A DNA stretch of 64,000 nt from Bacillus sp. Xin1 (GTDB taxonomy: Bacteria; Bacillota; Bacilli; Bacillales; Bacillaceae_G): contig NZ_JABUAE010000016.1 in NCBI RefSeq assembly GCF_013314535.1, positions 42,065-106,064 on the forward strand, written 5' to 3'. Positions within the stretch are counted from its first letter, which is position 1. The number at the start of each line of letters is the position of its first letter. Below the pieces are notes generated by a model. That model worked only from the letters and a program-made list of their open reading frames with translations. It ran no database searches and had not been told where the DNA came from. Below, piece after piece: positions 1 to 8,254 of the stretch. A program made the translations under genes and the position numbers.

Positions 1-868
1 CATCACAAATACGGCGCAAATAAGTATCTGACGTTTCGTTAGATGGAACAGTAAACTTCGGCAATTGATTGACGTGGAAAGGAATTTCTACGTGGCAACG
101 TTCAGCTATACGAACTGTATTTTGAAGCGCTTCTTCTTCATGAGAAAATAAAGCTTCCATTTCAGCGGATGACTTTAAATAGTACTGATCTGTTTTGAGC
201 CTTGGTCTATCTGGATCCGTCATCTTCGTTCCGCCCTGGACAGATAACAAGCATTCCTGCACAAGCGCATCGCTTTGATTCACATAGCGGACATCATTTG
301 TCGCAACGATTGGAATGCCTATCTCACTTACGAATTGTGGTACGTTCTCTTGCAAGAAGAGCTCATCTTGAATCGCATGATGCTGCAAACTCATATAAAA
401 GCTTCCAAACATATTTTGATATGCACGAGCTACATCTTCAGCAAGATCATCTCTTCCTTGTAATAATAACTGTTCAATTTCCCCATCTTTTCCTGGTGAA
501 ATTGCAATTAACCCTTTTGCATAATGAGCAAGCCACTTTTTCGGAATTCCGTCTTTAGACTTCGTCATGATGGCGCTAGAAATTTTCAATAAGTTTTGAT
601 AACCTATTTCATTTTCTGCAAGTAATACAAGCGGATAAGTCCCCTCTTCTTCCCCACTAAAAACAGAGGCTGTTAACCCAATAATTGGTTGTATGCCATT
701 TTTCTTACATGCTTTATAAAATGGAATCACCCCGTACATCACATTTTCATCTGTAATCGCAAGCGATGAAAAACCAAGCTCTTTCGCCCGGATGACTAGC
801 TCATCGATTTTACAAGCACTTTTTAACAAACTATAAACGGTTTGACATTGTAAATGCACAAACTTCAC
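1..868 (-). CDS. dnaE: DNA polymerase III subunit alpha DnaE, N-terminal part
   Basis: Only the first 289 codons are in the window; the gene runs off the left edge. The reading frame starts at a GTG (866-868) behind a GAGAGGG ribosome site and begins MKFVHLQCQTVYSLLKSA, the typical start of a bacterial DnaE PHP domain. Further motifs (SLAITDENVMYGVIPFYKAC, ATNDVRY, RLKTDQYYLKS) fit the PHP region and its junction with the polymerase core. DnaE is the replicative polymerase that in Bacillus extends primers on the lagging strand beside PolC. It is transcribed away from the neighbouring ytrH. Only the truncation by the window edge is notable. Confidence 0.95.
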   Translation of the reverse strand, partial: MKFVHLQCQTVYSLLKSACKIDELVIRAKELGFSSLAITDENVMYGVIPFYKACKKNGIQPIIGLTASVFSGEEEGTYPLVLLAENEIGYQNLLKISSAIMTKSKDGIPKKWLAHYAKGLIAISPGKDGEIEQLLLQGRDDLAEDVARAYQNMFGSFYMSLQHHAIQDELFLQENVPQFVSEIGIPIVATNDVRYVNQSDALVQECLLSVQGGTKMTDPDRPRLKTDQYYLKSSAEMEALFSHEEEALQNTVRIAERCHVEIPFHVNQLPKFTVPSNETSDTYLRRICD

Positions 869-985
869 TGTTGTACCCTCTCTTTATCTATTTGACTACT
901 TTCATTATAGGTGATGAAGAAAGCGGAAATCAAAACATACTTCTTATACTTTGTCCATATATATGAAGAAGAAAGGGGAATAACG

Positions 986-1321
986 ATGGATGTAGATCAA
1001 AGATTTTTCTCTCTACTTATTACAACTTACTTTATTGCCTTTGGGGTTATGCTTGGCGGTTCTATAATTGGTGGCATCGGTGCTTTTTTAGTTGGAAAAC
1101 CCGCACTCACCGCAATTAATCAATTTTCTCAAAACTTAAGAATTTGGGCACTCGTCGCAGCAATTGGGGGAACGTTTGATACATTTTATAGCTTTGAACG
1201 AACTTTCTTTGAAGGTGCTACAAAAGACATCGTAAAACAAATTTTACTCATTTTTTTCGCAACAGGCGGCATGCAAACCGGTCTCATTATTATTAAATGG
1301 CTCACGCAGGAGCATGTATGA
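986..1321 (+). CDS. ytrH: Sporulation membrane protein YtrH
   Basis: A 111-residue hydrophobic protein (MDVDQRFFSLLITTYFIAFG...) with three likely membrane segments, matching the YtrH family of Bacillus, which is made in the mother cell under SigE and needed for efficient sporulation. The start is the ATG after GAAAGGGG; an upstream in-frame ATG at 911 would add 25 residues but has no ribosome site. Its stop overlaps the start of ytrI, so the two are translationally coupled. Position next to dnaE and nrnA is the same as in B. subtilis. Function rests on family and synteny, not on a motif. Confidence 0.9.
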   Translation: MDVDQRFFSLLITTYFIAFGVMLGGSIIGGIGAFLVGKPALTAINQFSQNLRIWALVAAIGGTFDTFYSFERTFFEGATKDIVKQILLIFFATGGMQTGLIIIKWLTQEHV

Positions 1322-1821
1322 GGGTCCCTAACGCTTCTACTGCTAAACGATGGTATTTATTTTTAGCAGGCGCTGCTGTTGGCGGTATTCTAAGCTGGTT
1401 TATTTTTTTGTACATATACGGTGTTTTTCAACAAGAGCAAGCAAGTACAATTGCAGAACAAAAACAAATTATTAAACAGCAGGAAGAAAAACTCCATGTT
1501 CTCCTTGAAGACCACGATAAATTAAATAAAGAAAACAAACAACTCTTAACAATCCAAGAAATTAAAATTAAAATTGCAAACGGAGATAAATACGATTTAG
1601 ACAACCTAACTTTAGAAAACATTACAACTTCTATTCATAATGATTTACAACATCTCTTAACAAAAAACATACAAAGCATTGCGCAAAATAAAGAGCTACT
1701 AAAAAAAGCAATTGAGAATAAAGTATATAAGCATTATGACCGAAACTATCGCTTTAAAGTCGACATGATTTCTTTTGATACCGTGCTCGAAATCAGCATC
1801 AATATAAAACAAGAAAAGTAG
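1318..1821 (+). CDS. ytrI: Sporulation membrane protein YtrI
   Basis: A 167-residue protein with one N-terminal membrane segment (about residues 10-35) followed by a coiled coil rich in K, E and Q (about 38-75) and a lysine-rich C-terminal domain. This is the layout of YtrI, the partner of YtrH in SigE-dependent sporulation. The ATG overlaps the ytrH stop (ATGA) and lies 7 bases after AGGAG; an in-frame ATG at 1297 inside ytrH is less likely. A terminator hairpin overlaps its stop codon. Confidence 0.88.
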   Translation: MRVPNASTAKRWYLFLAGAAVGGILSWFIFLYIYGVFQQEQASTIAEQKQIIKQQEEKLHVLLEDHDKLNKENKQLLTIQEIKIKIANGDKYDLDNLTLENITTSIHNDLQHLLTKNIQSIAQNKELLKKAIENKVYKHYDRNYRFKVDMISFDTVLEISINIKQEK

Positions 1822-1842
1822 AGCTTTCACGCTCTACTTTTT
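1814..1842 (+). terminator. Terminator of ytrHI
   Basis: Perfect 11-bp hairpin (AAAAGTAGAGC / GCTCTACTTTT) with a 6-base loop followed by T residues. It overlaps the ytrI stop codon and can serve nrnA from the other strand. Confidence 0.85.
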
Positions 1843-1861
1843 CCTTTTAACGCCTATATTT

Positions 1862-2794
1862 TTACTTACAAATCTCACGTAAGTCTGCGAAAAGACGATC
1901 CGCTTCTTCCCAAGAAGATGCTTTCGCACCAGAAGCCATCGGATGTCCTCCGCCGTTATACTGCATTGCTAATTTATTAATAACAGGTCCTTTTGAACGA
2001 AGGCGAACGCGAATTACATCTTCCTCTTCTAAAAAGAGAACCCAAGCTTTTAATCCGTCAATATTACCAAGTGCTCCTACAACGCCAGATGCCTCTGAAG
2101 GAAGTACATCAAACTCTTCTAATACTTCTTTTGTCAGCTTAATATACGCTGCACCTTCTTCTGTTATTGTAAAGTTTTGTAAAATAAATCCATTTAAACG
2201 AGCGATTTTCTCTTTCGTTTTATACATTTCATTATATAGATTTGGAAACTCAACACCCATCTCAACAAGCTCTGCTGCAAAGCGTAATGTTCTTGCAGAT
2301 GTATTTGGGAATAAGAAACGCCCTGTATCTCCAACAATTCCAGCCAAAATAAGGCGCGCAGATTCAGTTGTAAGCTTCAATCCTTTTTCTTTTCCGTAAG
2401 TATAAAACTCATAAATGAGCTCGCTTGTAGAACTTGATGTCGTATCTACCCACGTAATATCTCCGTATGGGTCTTCATTCGGATGATGATCGATTTTAAT
2501 CAGCATCTTCCCTTTCGTGTAACGCTGATCACAAACTCTCTCTTGATTCGCTGTATCACAAACGATAACAAGTGCATTTTCGTAAGTCTCATCATCAATT
2601 TCATCCATTACTCGTAAATACGATAACGAAGGTTCATTGTATCCAACCATATAAACCTTTTTCTCTGGAAACGATTCTTGAAGAATTGTTCCAAGACCAC
2701 ATTGAGAGCCTAATGCATCTGGGTCTGGACGCACATGACGGTGAATAATAATCGTATCGAACTCTTTAATTGCTGCTAAAATTTGTTCATGCAT
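1862..2794 (-). CDS. nrnA: Bifunctional oligoribonuclease / PAP phosphatase NrnA
   Basis: A 310-residue DHH-family phosphoesterase. The N-terminal domain has HRHVRPDPDALGSQ and the DHH motif (KIDHHPNEDP, near residue 102) for the two metal ions; the C-terminal DHHA1 domain carries the GGGHPMASGAK substrate loop. Known members degrade short RNA pieces (nanoRNA) and turn 3'-phosphoadenosine 5'-phosphate into AMP, linking RNA turnover with sulfur assimilation. Starts at ATG after AAGGAG. Length and position beside ytrHI match B. subtilis YtqI. Confidence 0.95.
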   Translation of the reverse strand: MHEQILAAIKEFDTIIIHRHVRPDPDALGSQCGLGTILQESFPEKKVYMVGYNEPSLSYLRVMDEIDDETYENALVIVCDTANQERVCDQRYTKGKMLIKIDHHPNEDPYGDITWVDTTSSSTSELIYEFYTYGKEKGLKLTTESARLILAGIVGDTGRFLFPNTSARTLRFAAELVEMGVEFPNLYNEMYKTKEKIARLNGFILQNFTITEEGAAYIKLTKEVLEEFDVLPSEASGVVGALGNIDGLKAWVLFLEEEDVIRVRLRSKGPVINKLAMQYNGGGHPMASGAKASSWEEADRLFADLREICK

Positions 2795-2921
2795 ATGTAT
2801 AGTCTCCTTTTTATAAAAGTCTCACTTTATTTTTCATTATAACGTAAAACAATTTATACATAGAAAGAATTGCTTTATAATAATAGTGTGAAAGTTTCGA
2901 TAATGTCTCTTTATTTTCTCT

Positions 2922-3000
2922 TAGCACGGGGTCAAAGCAGGCACTGACCGCTTCTATGCTTGAGCGGATCCTCTCTACCGCCTAAAAAGATGGGGTTTTA
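2922..3000 (+). repeat. Dispersed repeat, copy 1
   Basis: About 79 bases sharing a 19-base identical core (CAGGCACTGACCGCTTCTA), the block GCGGATCCTCT and the ending CTAAAAAGA-TGG-GTTTTA with a second copy at 3801-3880. A short hairpin CCGCT...AGCGG is kept in both. Lies between nrnA and ytpI. Probably one of the cereus-group intergenic repeats; I cannot name the family. Confidence 0.75.
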
Positions 3001-3040
3001 TTGAGATTTACCTATATACAAAATAATGGAGGATTGTATT

Positions 3041-3346
3041 ATGCCAGTATTAGTCTTTTGTATTATCGTCTCATTTATGTTGTACCTCTTCTATAAAACA
3101 AAATATTTTCGTACAAATCGTCCGATGGAAAAAGGATGGCTTGCTGGAAAATCCGGGATGGCGCTTGGCGTATTCGTTGCGTTATTTGGTGCAAATCAGT
3201 TTTTCTTAGAGCTCTCTACCGTGCGTATCATCGTCGGTATCTTATTTGTCTTATTTGGTGGGGCAAGCATTTTTAATGGATTCCGCCAATATAAACACTT
3301 CTCGCCTCTTGCAATAGAGGAAGCAGAGGCCTATGAAACAATGTAA
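3041..3346 (+). CDS. ytpI: YtpI family membrane protein
   Basis: A 101-residue protein (MPVLVFCIIVSFMLYLFYKTK...) with three predicted membrane segments, matching the small YtpI family found between nrnA and ytoI in Bacillus. The ATG at 3041 follows GGAGG by 8 bases; an in-frame ATG at 3026 overlaps that ribosome site and is rejected. No function is known for the family. Conserved synteny is the main support. Confidence 0.85.
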   Translation: MPVLVFCIIVSFMLYLFYKTKYFRTNRPMEKGWLAGKSGMALGVFVALFGANQFFLELSTVRIIVGILFVLFGGASIFNGFRQYKHFSPLAIEEAEAYETM

Positions 3347-3352
3347 TCATGC

Positions 3353-3386
3353 AAAAAGCATCAGCCATTCATGCTGATGCTTTTTT
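3353..3386. terminator. Bidirectional terminator
   Basis: Hairpin AAAAAGCATCAGC / GCTGATGCTTTTTT with 7-base loop, ending ytpI and overlapping the 3' end of the convergent small gene. Confidence 0.85.
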
Positions 3387-3629
3387 ACGATTTTTTATTT
3401 TTAAAATCAAATAGGCAACAAGCGCAGGTGGTATATTAAAAGGGTTTCCTTGCACGTGAAAATGTAATTGTTCTTCCTCAAAAGACATATTTTTATATAG
3501 TTCTTGTTGTGAACGTCTTGTTCTTTGTCTCTGTTCATTTAAACCTTCAATATAAAGATACTGAATCGGTATCATCGCAAGAAAATAAAATAATGCAACA
3601 CCGCCAAAAAAGAGCAACTCTGATGACAT
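3369..3629 (-). CDS. Small membrane protein of unknown function
   Basis: An 86-residue protein starting MSSELLFFGGVALFYFLAMIP: one N-terminal membrane segment, a charged middle (NEQRQRTRRSQQELYKN) and a basic end (LKIKNRKKAS). The ATG at 3629 is chosen because AAGGATG lies 9 bases upstream; the in-frame ATG at 3641 sits on the ribosome site itself. I do not recognise a named domain with certainty; small Bacillus membrane proteins of this kind (possibly DUF3949) are common. It is monocistronic between two terminators. Confidence 0.7.
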   Translation of the reverse strand: MSSELLFFGGVALFYFLAMIPIQYLYIEGLNEQRQRTRRSQQELYKNMSFEEEQLHFHVQGNPFNIPPALVAYLILKIKNRKKASA

Positions 3630-3800
3630 ATGGAACACCATCCTTTTTCTTTTTATATATTAATTATCTGATAATTAAATTATACTACAATTTAATTACC
3701 AAATGAAGGGAATATGTATCGTTTTTTTATGTCCCTACATATCAGTAACGGCTATGAAACCAAAAAAGATCTCCCACTCATTTTCTCCTTCTGTCCTCAC

Positions 3801-3880
3801 TCGGCACGGTGCTAAAACAGGCACTGACCGCTTCTACACCTCGGCGGATCCTCTATTCTAATCTAAAAAGAGTGGTTTTA
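3801..3880 (+). repeat. Dispersed repeat, copy 2
   Basis: Second copy of the element at 2922-3000, same orientation, 879 bases apart. The 19-base core is at 3818-3836 and GCGGATCCTCT at 3844-3854. Lies in the 340-base gap between the small membrane protein and ytoI, which otherwise holds only a terminator. Confidence 0.75.
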
Positions 3881-3910
3881 TATCTCTATTTCAATTTTTA
3901 TGTATACATA

Positions 3911-3962
3911 AAAAAGCTGAATGAATCTCCCCCAAAAAAGGGATTTTTCATTCAGCTCTTTT
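3911..3962 (-). terminator. Terminator of ytoI
   Basis: Hairpin AAAAAGCTGAATGAA / TTCATTCAGCT directly after the ytoI stop, with T/A-rich flanks on both strands. Confidence 0.8.
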
Positions 3963-3968
3963 CCATTC

Positions 3969-5282
3969 TTATCGATCAATAAGTTGCACCATTAACAGTG
4001 CTTTCCCAACAACATCTCCTCCGTGCCGCACTTCCACATCTACCTTTCCAAATTTACGACCGATTTCTAACACCTTCGGATGTACAGAAACAACGTTGTC
4101 GATTTGAACTGGCTTTACAAAGTAGATTGTTAAATTCTCAACAATCGAATCGCTTTTTTTCTGCGCACGGATAGCGCGATTCGTTGCTTCTGTAACAACG
4201 GTTGTAAATACACCATATGATAATGTCCCAAATGAGCTTGTCATTTGTGGCGTCACAGAAAATTGATAACTATGTTCATGTTTTGCTTCTTTCGGGGTCA
4301 CAAATTGATTTGTGACGATATCTTCAATTGTCTCCCCAACTTGCGGTTGACGTTGAATCATTTGCAGCGCCTGAAGTACGTCTTGACGACTAATAATTCC
4401 TTGCAGATGGTTGCTTTCATCGACAACAGGAAGAAGTTCAATCCCTTCCCATACCATCATACGTGCTGCCGCTGCAACAGACATTTTTCCATTTACTGTA
4501 ATCGGTTGCTTTGTCATCACTTTTTCAATTGGCGTTTCTTTTGCGATGCCAATCATATCTTTTGAAGTAACAATCCCTAATACTTTCTTATTTTCATCTA
4601 CAATTGGATAACGTCCATGCATCGTTTCTTCATTATACGCATGCCATTGCTCTACTTTATCTGTAGGTTTTAAGTATAACGTTTCTTCAATTGGCGTTAA
4701 AATATCTTCAACGAGTACAATTTCCTTTTTGATAAGCTGATCATAAATCGCACGGTTAATTAACGTTGCCACAGTGAACGTATCATAGCTACTTGAAATA
4801 ATCGGCAACTTTAATTCATCTGCTAATTTTTTTACATGATCTTCTGTATCAAAGCCACCTGTAATTAATACGGCAGCACCTGCTTCTAACGCTAGTTGAT
4901 GCGCATTCGTACGGTTACCGATAATCAACAAGTTCCCTGCTTCTGTATAACGCATCATCGCCTCTAACTTCATGGCCCCAATCACGAATTTATTTAATGT
5001 TTTATGTAACCCTTCTCTTCCGCCAAGCACTTGGCCATCGACAATATTGACTACTTCGGCATATGTTAGTTTTTCAATGTTTTCCTTTTTCTTTTGTTCA
5101 ATTCGGATTGTTCCGACACGTTCAATTGTACTAACATATCCTTTATTCTCTGCATCTTTAATCGCACGATAAGCTGTTCCTTCACTTACACTCAAATCTT
5201 TTGCAATTTGACGCACAGAAATTTTATGCCCTATAGGCAGGCTATTAATATGTTCTAAAATTTGATTATGTTTGGTAGCCAA
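3969..5282 (-). CDS. ytoI: YtoI: HTH, DRTGG, two CBS domains and hotdog domain regulator
   Basis: A 437-residue protein with four parts in order: an N-terminal winged helix (about 1-60, VSEGTAYRAIKDAENKGYV), a DRTGG domain (about 75-185, VLGGREG), paired CBS domains (about 190-315) and a thioesterase-like hotdog domain (about 325-437, YGVFTTVVTEATNRAI). Bacillus YtoI has the same layout. CBS and DRTGG domains usually bind adenine nucleotides, so it probably senses a small ligand and regulates transcription; target and ligand are unknown. Start is TTG, as an ATG is absent and the protein begins MATKHNQIL like its relatives. Single gene. Confidence 0.88.
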   Translation of the reverse strand: MATKHNQILEHINSLPIGHKISVRQIAKDLSVSEGTAYRAIKDAENKGYVSTIERVGTIRIEQKKKENIEKLTYAEVVNIVDGQVLGGREGLHKTLNKFVIGAMKLEAMMRYTEAGNLLIIGNRTNAHQLALEAGAAVLITGGFDTEDHVKKLADELKLPIISSSYDTFTVATLINRAIYDQLIKKEIVLVEDILTPIEETLYLKPTDKVEQWHAYNEETMHGRYPIVDENKKVLGIVTSKDMIGIAKETPIEKVMTKQPITVNGKMSVAAAARMMVWEGIELLPVVDESNHLQGIISRQDVLQALQMIQRQPQVGETIEDIVTNQFVTPKEAKHEHSYQFSVTPQMTSSFGTLSYGVFTTVVTEATNRAIRAQKKSDSIVENLTIYFVKPVQIDNVVSVHPKVLEIGRKFGKVDVEVRHGGDVVGKALLMVQLIDR

Positions 5283-5529
5283 ATGGTTTCACCATACTTT
5301 CTTTTCCCTAAATTCTTCATGTGTTGTATTTTTAGTATACTATATTTCCGAAACTGTTACACTGTACTTTTATGTACCTGTACTATTTTTTTTATAACAA
5401 AAATGACTCTTACATTTCATTAGTCACATTCTTACAACAGTGTAATGCTATTGTCACCGTATTTGATAGTTTGTCCCTGATTTCAAATGTACAATAAAGG
5501 CAAGAAATCAAACAAAGGAGCGAATGAAA

Positions 5530-5688
5530 ATGAAAAAATTTTTAGAAGTTGTAGGTGCTGTATTTTTAGCTATCGTTGATGGTAAAAAGGTTGCAACGGA
5601 ATTAAATGAGGCACCAGAACAAACATTACCAGAAACAAAAGAAACACCAAAACAAGCACAGACTTTTCAACCTATTTTACACACATAA
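5530..5688 (+). CDS. Small protein of unknown function (52 aa)
   Basis: Encodes MKKFLEVVGAVFLAIVDGKK... ending in a proline/glutamate/threonine-rich tail (NEAPEQTLPETKETPKQAQ). The ATG at 5530 follows AAAGGAG by 9 bases; an ATG at 5524 is too close. The N-terminal 18 residues are hydrophobic and could anchor it in the membrane. It stands alone between two oppositely oriented genes and ends at a strong terminator, which argues for a real transcript. I do not recognise the family. Confidence 0.6.
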   Translation: MKKFLEVVGAVFLAIVDGKKVATELNEAPEQTLPETKETPKQAQTFQPILHT

Positions 5689-5725
5689 AAACCCCTCACT
5701 TGTCTTTTCAAATGAAGGGTTTTTT
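5688..5725 (+). terminator. Terminator of the 52-aa gene
   Basis: Hairpin AAAACCCCTCA / TGAAGGGTTTT followed by six T; also suits the convergent hydrolase gene. Confidence 0.85.
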
Positions 5726-5726
5726 C

Positions 5727-6410
5727 TTATAGTGTAATACTTTCTCCAGCTTCTAATACCTTTCCTGTACTACTTGTTAGTTTTTGTATAAAAAGATGCG
5801 GATCTTGCTCAATCACTGGGAACGTATTGTAATGCATAGGTACAACTGTTTTTGCACCAATCCATTCCGCAGCTAACACTGCATCCTCTGGTCCCATTGT
5901 AAAGTTATCACCGATTGGTAAAAATGCTACATCAATGTTGTTAAGAGAACCGATTAATTTCATATCAGAAAATAAAGCGGTATCTCCTGCATGATAAACT
6001 GTTTTCTCTTCTGCCGTAAATAAAATTCCAGCTGGCATTCCTGTATATGTAATGGTCTGATTTTCCTCATCAATATAGCTAGACCCATGGAATGCTTGTG
6101 TAAACTTCACTTTTCCAAAATCAAATACATGTGAACCACCGATATGCATTGGATGTGTATTCACACCTTGCCATCCTAAAAATGTCGCGAGTTCAAACGG
6201 CGCCACAACCACTGCATTATTTTTCTTCGCGAGCGCTACTGTATCACCGACATGGTCACCATGACCGTGCGATAAAATAATTGCGTCTACCTTGACATCT
6301 TCAGCCTTTAAATCTGTTTTCGGATTACCTGTTAAAAACGGATCAATTAAGATAACTTTTCCATTCGTTTCAATCTTTACAACTGAATGCCCGTGATAAG
6401 ATACTTTCAT
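5727..6410 (-). CDS. ytkL: Metal-dependent hydrolase, UPF0173 family (YtkL)
   Basis: A 227-residue metallo-beta-lactamase-fold protein. The metal motif is [10 protein letters not shown] (H48, H50, D52, H53), with further ligands in [18 protein letters not shown] and PMHYNTFP. The short MBL fold without extra domains and the start [18 protein letters not shown] fit family UPF0173. Substrate is unknown. ATG after GGGAGG. In B. subtilis ytkL is in the same region, upstream of argH. Confidence 0.9.
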   Translation of the reverse strand: MKVSYHGHSVVKIETNGKVILIDPFLTGNPKTDLKAEDVKVDAIILSHGHGDHVGDTVALAKKNNAVVVAPFELATFLGWQGVNTHPMHIGGSHVFDFGKVKFTQAFHGSSYIDEENQTITYTGMPAGILFTAEEKTVYHAGDTALFSDMKLIGSLNNIDVAFLPIGDNFTMGPEDAVLAAEWIGAKTVVPMHYNTFPVIEQDPHLFIQKLTSSTGKVLEAGESITL

Positions 6411-6558
6411 CGTTATATTCCTCCCTTGTTTACATTCACACCTTCTATTCTACATAATTTCACAATTTCCTGTCTTTTCAAACAGCGATTTGCTTGTCAT
6501 AACGCTTTCATCCGATGTAAAGTAATACATGTAACTGAAATCTCGGAGGTGCCAATCT

Positions 6559-7656
6559 ATGAATACTAGATTAGAAAACTTAATGCAATGGCTACAAGAA
6601 CAAAACGCGGAAGCTGCATTTTTAACTTCTACACCAAACGTCTTCTATATGACAAACTTCCATTGCGAGCCGCACGAAAGACTACTCGGTCTATTTGTCT
6701 TCCAAGAAAAAGAACCAATTTTAATCTGTCCTAAGATGGAAGAAGGCCAAGCTCGAAACGCTGGCTGGGCGCACGAAATTATCGGATTTACTGATACAGA
6801 CAAGCCATGGGATATGATTGCACAAGCAATGAAAGATCGCGGCATTGATGCAACTGCAATAGCAATTGAAAAAGAACATTTAAATGTAGAGCGCTATGAA
6901 GAATTAACAAAATTATTCCCAAAAGCTGCTTTCAAATCTGCGGAAGAAAAAGTACGCGAACTTCGTTTAATTAAAGACGAAAAAGAACTTTCTATTTTAC
7001 GCCAAGCAGCTTACATGGCAGATTACGCTGTTGGAATTGGTGTGGAGGCAATTAAAGAAGATCGCAGTGAATTAGAAGTGTTAGCAATCATCGAGCATGA
7101 ATTAAAGAAAAAAGGCATCCATAAAATGTCCTTTGACACAATGGTATTAGCAGGCGCAAACTCTGCCCTGCCACACGGTATTCCAGGAGCAAACAAAATG
7201 AAACGCGGTGACTTCGTACTATTTGACTTAGGCGTAATCATTGATGGTTACTGCTCTGACATTACACGTACAGTCGCATTTGGCGATATTTCAGAAGAAC
7301 AAACACGCATTTACAACACTGTATTAGCTGGCCAATTACAAGCAGTTGAATCTTGTAAACCAGGCGTTACACTTGGCGAAATTGACAATGCTGCTCGCTC
7401 TGTTATCGCAGATGCAGGTTACGGAGAATTCTTCCCACACCGCTTAGGTCACGGGCTTGGCATTAGCGTACACGAATATCCAGATGTAAAAGCAGGCAAC
7501 GAATCACTATTAAAAGAAGGCATGGTCTTCACAATCGAGCCAGGTATTTACGTACCAAACGTAGGTGGCGTTCGTATTGAAGATGATATCTACATCACGA
7601 AAGACGGATCAGAAATTTTAACGAAATTCCCGAAAAAATTGCAGTTTGTGAAATAA
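6559..7656 (+). CDS. M24 family metallopeptidase (Xaa-Pro dipeptidase/aminopeptidase)
   Basis: A 365-residue cytosolic peptidase with a creatinase-like N-terminal domain (1-125) and a pita-bread C-terminal domain. Metal ligands are visible: D in FDLGVIIDGYCSDITRT, H in HGLGISVHE, E in FTIEPGIY and E in GVRIEDD. Such enzymes release the residue before proline from short peptides. Start ATG after CGGAGGT. It resembles B. subtilis YkvY/YqhT proteins; the exact specificity cannot be told from sequence. Confidence 0.88.
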   Translation: MNTRLENLMQWLQEQNAEAAFLTSTPNVFYMTNFHCEPHERLLGLFVFQEKEPILICPKMEEGQARNAGWAHEIIGFTDTDKPWDMIAQAMKDRGIDATAIAIEKEHLNVERYEELTKLFPKAAFKSAEEKVRELRLIKDEKELSILRQAAYMADYAVGIGVEAIKEDRSELEVLAIIEHELKKKGIHKMSFDTMVLAGANSALPHGIPGANKMKRGDFVLFDLGVIIDGYCSDITRTVAFGDISEEQTRIYNTVLAGQLQAVESCKPGVTLGEIDNAARSVIADAGYGEFFPHRLGHGLGISVHEYPDVKAGNESLLKEGMVFTIEPGIYVPNVGGVRIEDDIYITKDGSEILTKFPKKLQFVK

Positions 7657-7658
7657 AG

Positions 7659-7687
7659 AAAAGGTAGCACAGTGTCGCTACCTTTTT
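7659..7687. terminator. Bidirectional terminator
   Basis: Hairpin AAAAGGTAGC / GCTACCTTTTT between the peptidase and the convergent DUF3221-like genes. Confidence 0.85.
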
Positions 7688-7910
7688 AAATATCATTTTT
7701 CTCTACGATTTCAAACTTATTCACAATCATTTTTGCCGGAGAACTTTCAAGTATCTCAGAAGACCATACTTTTATTTTATATCCTGATTTCAACTTTTTA
7801 TATGCACTTTCATCGTTTAAGTGTAAAATCGTATCCGCTGGAATAGGTGAATGTTTTTTTTGATCTAAATACTCCTGCAACTCTTTTGTCGTTTCAAATT
7901 TCTTATTCAT
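7686..7910 (-). CDS. DUF3221-like domain, C-terminal part (possibly split gene)
   Basis: A 74-residue frame with PADTILHLND, YKKLKSGYKIKVW and SPAKMIVNKFEI, the pattern of the C-terminal half of DUF3221/YobA-type secreted proteins. It has no signal peptide. Its ATG overlaps the stop of the lipoprotein frame upstream (ATGA), which itself ends in the first strand of the same domain (IEGYVMVKNKKVIS). I infer that both were one lipoprotein gene now split by a one-base frameshift. The alternative is two translationally coupled genes. A terminator follows. Confidence 0.6.
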   Translation of the reverse strand: MNKKFETTKELQEYLDQKKHSPIPADTILHLNDESAYKKLKSGYKIKVWSSEILESSPAKMIVNKFEIVEKNDI

Positions 7911-8089
7911 GATGAAATTACCTTCTTATTTTTCACCATAACGTATCCTTCTATAACACCTTTTTCTACTGATTGTTGCACATTCGCTGGTTCATCCTCA
8001 ATTTGCTCATTACGTGTACATCCTGTTAATATCACGAAAGAAACGATAAGTAAAATATACACATACAGCCTTAATGTATTTTTCTTCAT
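7907..8089 (-). CDS. Lipoprotein fragment with signal peptide, N-terminal part of DUF3221-like protein
   Basis: A 60-residue frame starting after GGGGGG with a lipoprotein signal peptide; the lipobox is LTGC (cysteine at residue 24), so it would be lipid-anchored outside the membrane. After a charged linker it begins a domain (VIEGYVMVKNKKVIS) and stops two codons later, four bases into the downstream frame. The size is too small for a complete DUF3221 protein; read with 7686-7910 in the other frame it would make about 130 residues, the usual size. Confidence 0.6.
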   Translation of the reverse strand: MKKNTLRLYVYILLIVSFVILTGCTRNEQIEDEPANVQQSVEKGVIEGYVMVKNKKVISS

Positions 8090-8254
8090 CTCATGCCCCC
8101 CTTATAGAAATCTCACTAACTAATCCCATTTCTAACATTTTTATTCGTCCCTAATCACTTTTGAAATCCTCAATACAACGTATTACTTGTATATTCTCTG
8201 TTTCTATCATAACATTTAAATACATAATTTTCCGAAAATAAAAGGAGAGATTGC

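Noticed and set aside
202-558. Plus-strand open frame of 118 codons
   Set aside because: It is antisense to the dnaE coding region, has no ribosome site and no protein-like composition.
911-985. N-terminal extension of YtrH
   Set aside because: No ribosome site before 911; the internal ATG at 986 has GAAAGGGG and gives the family length.
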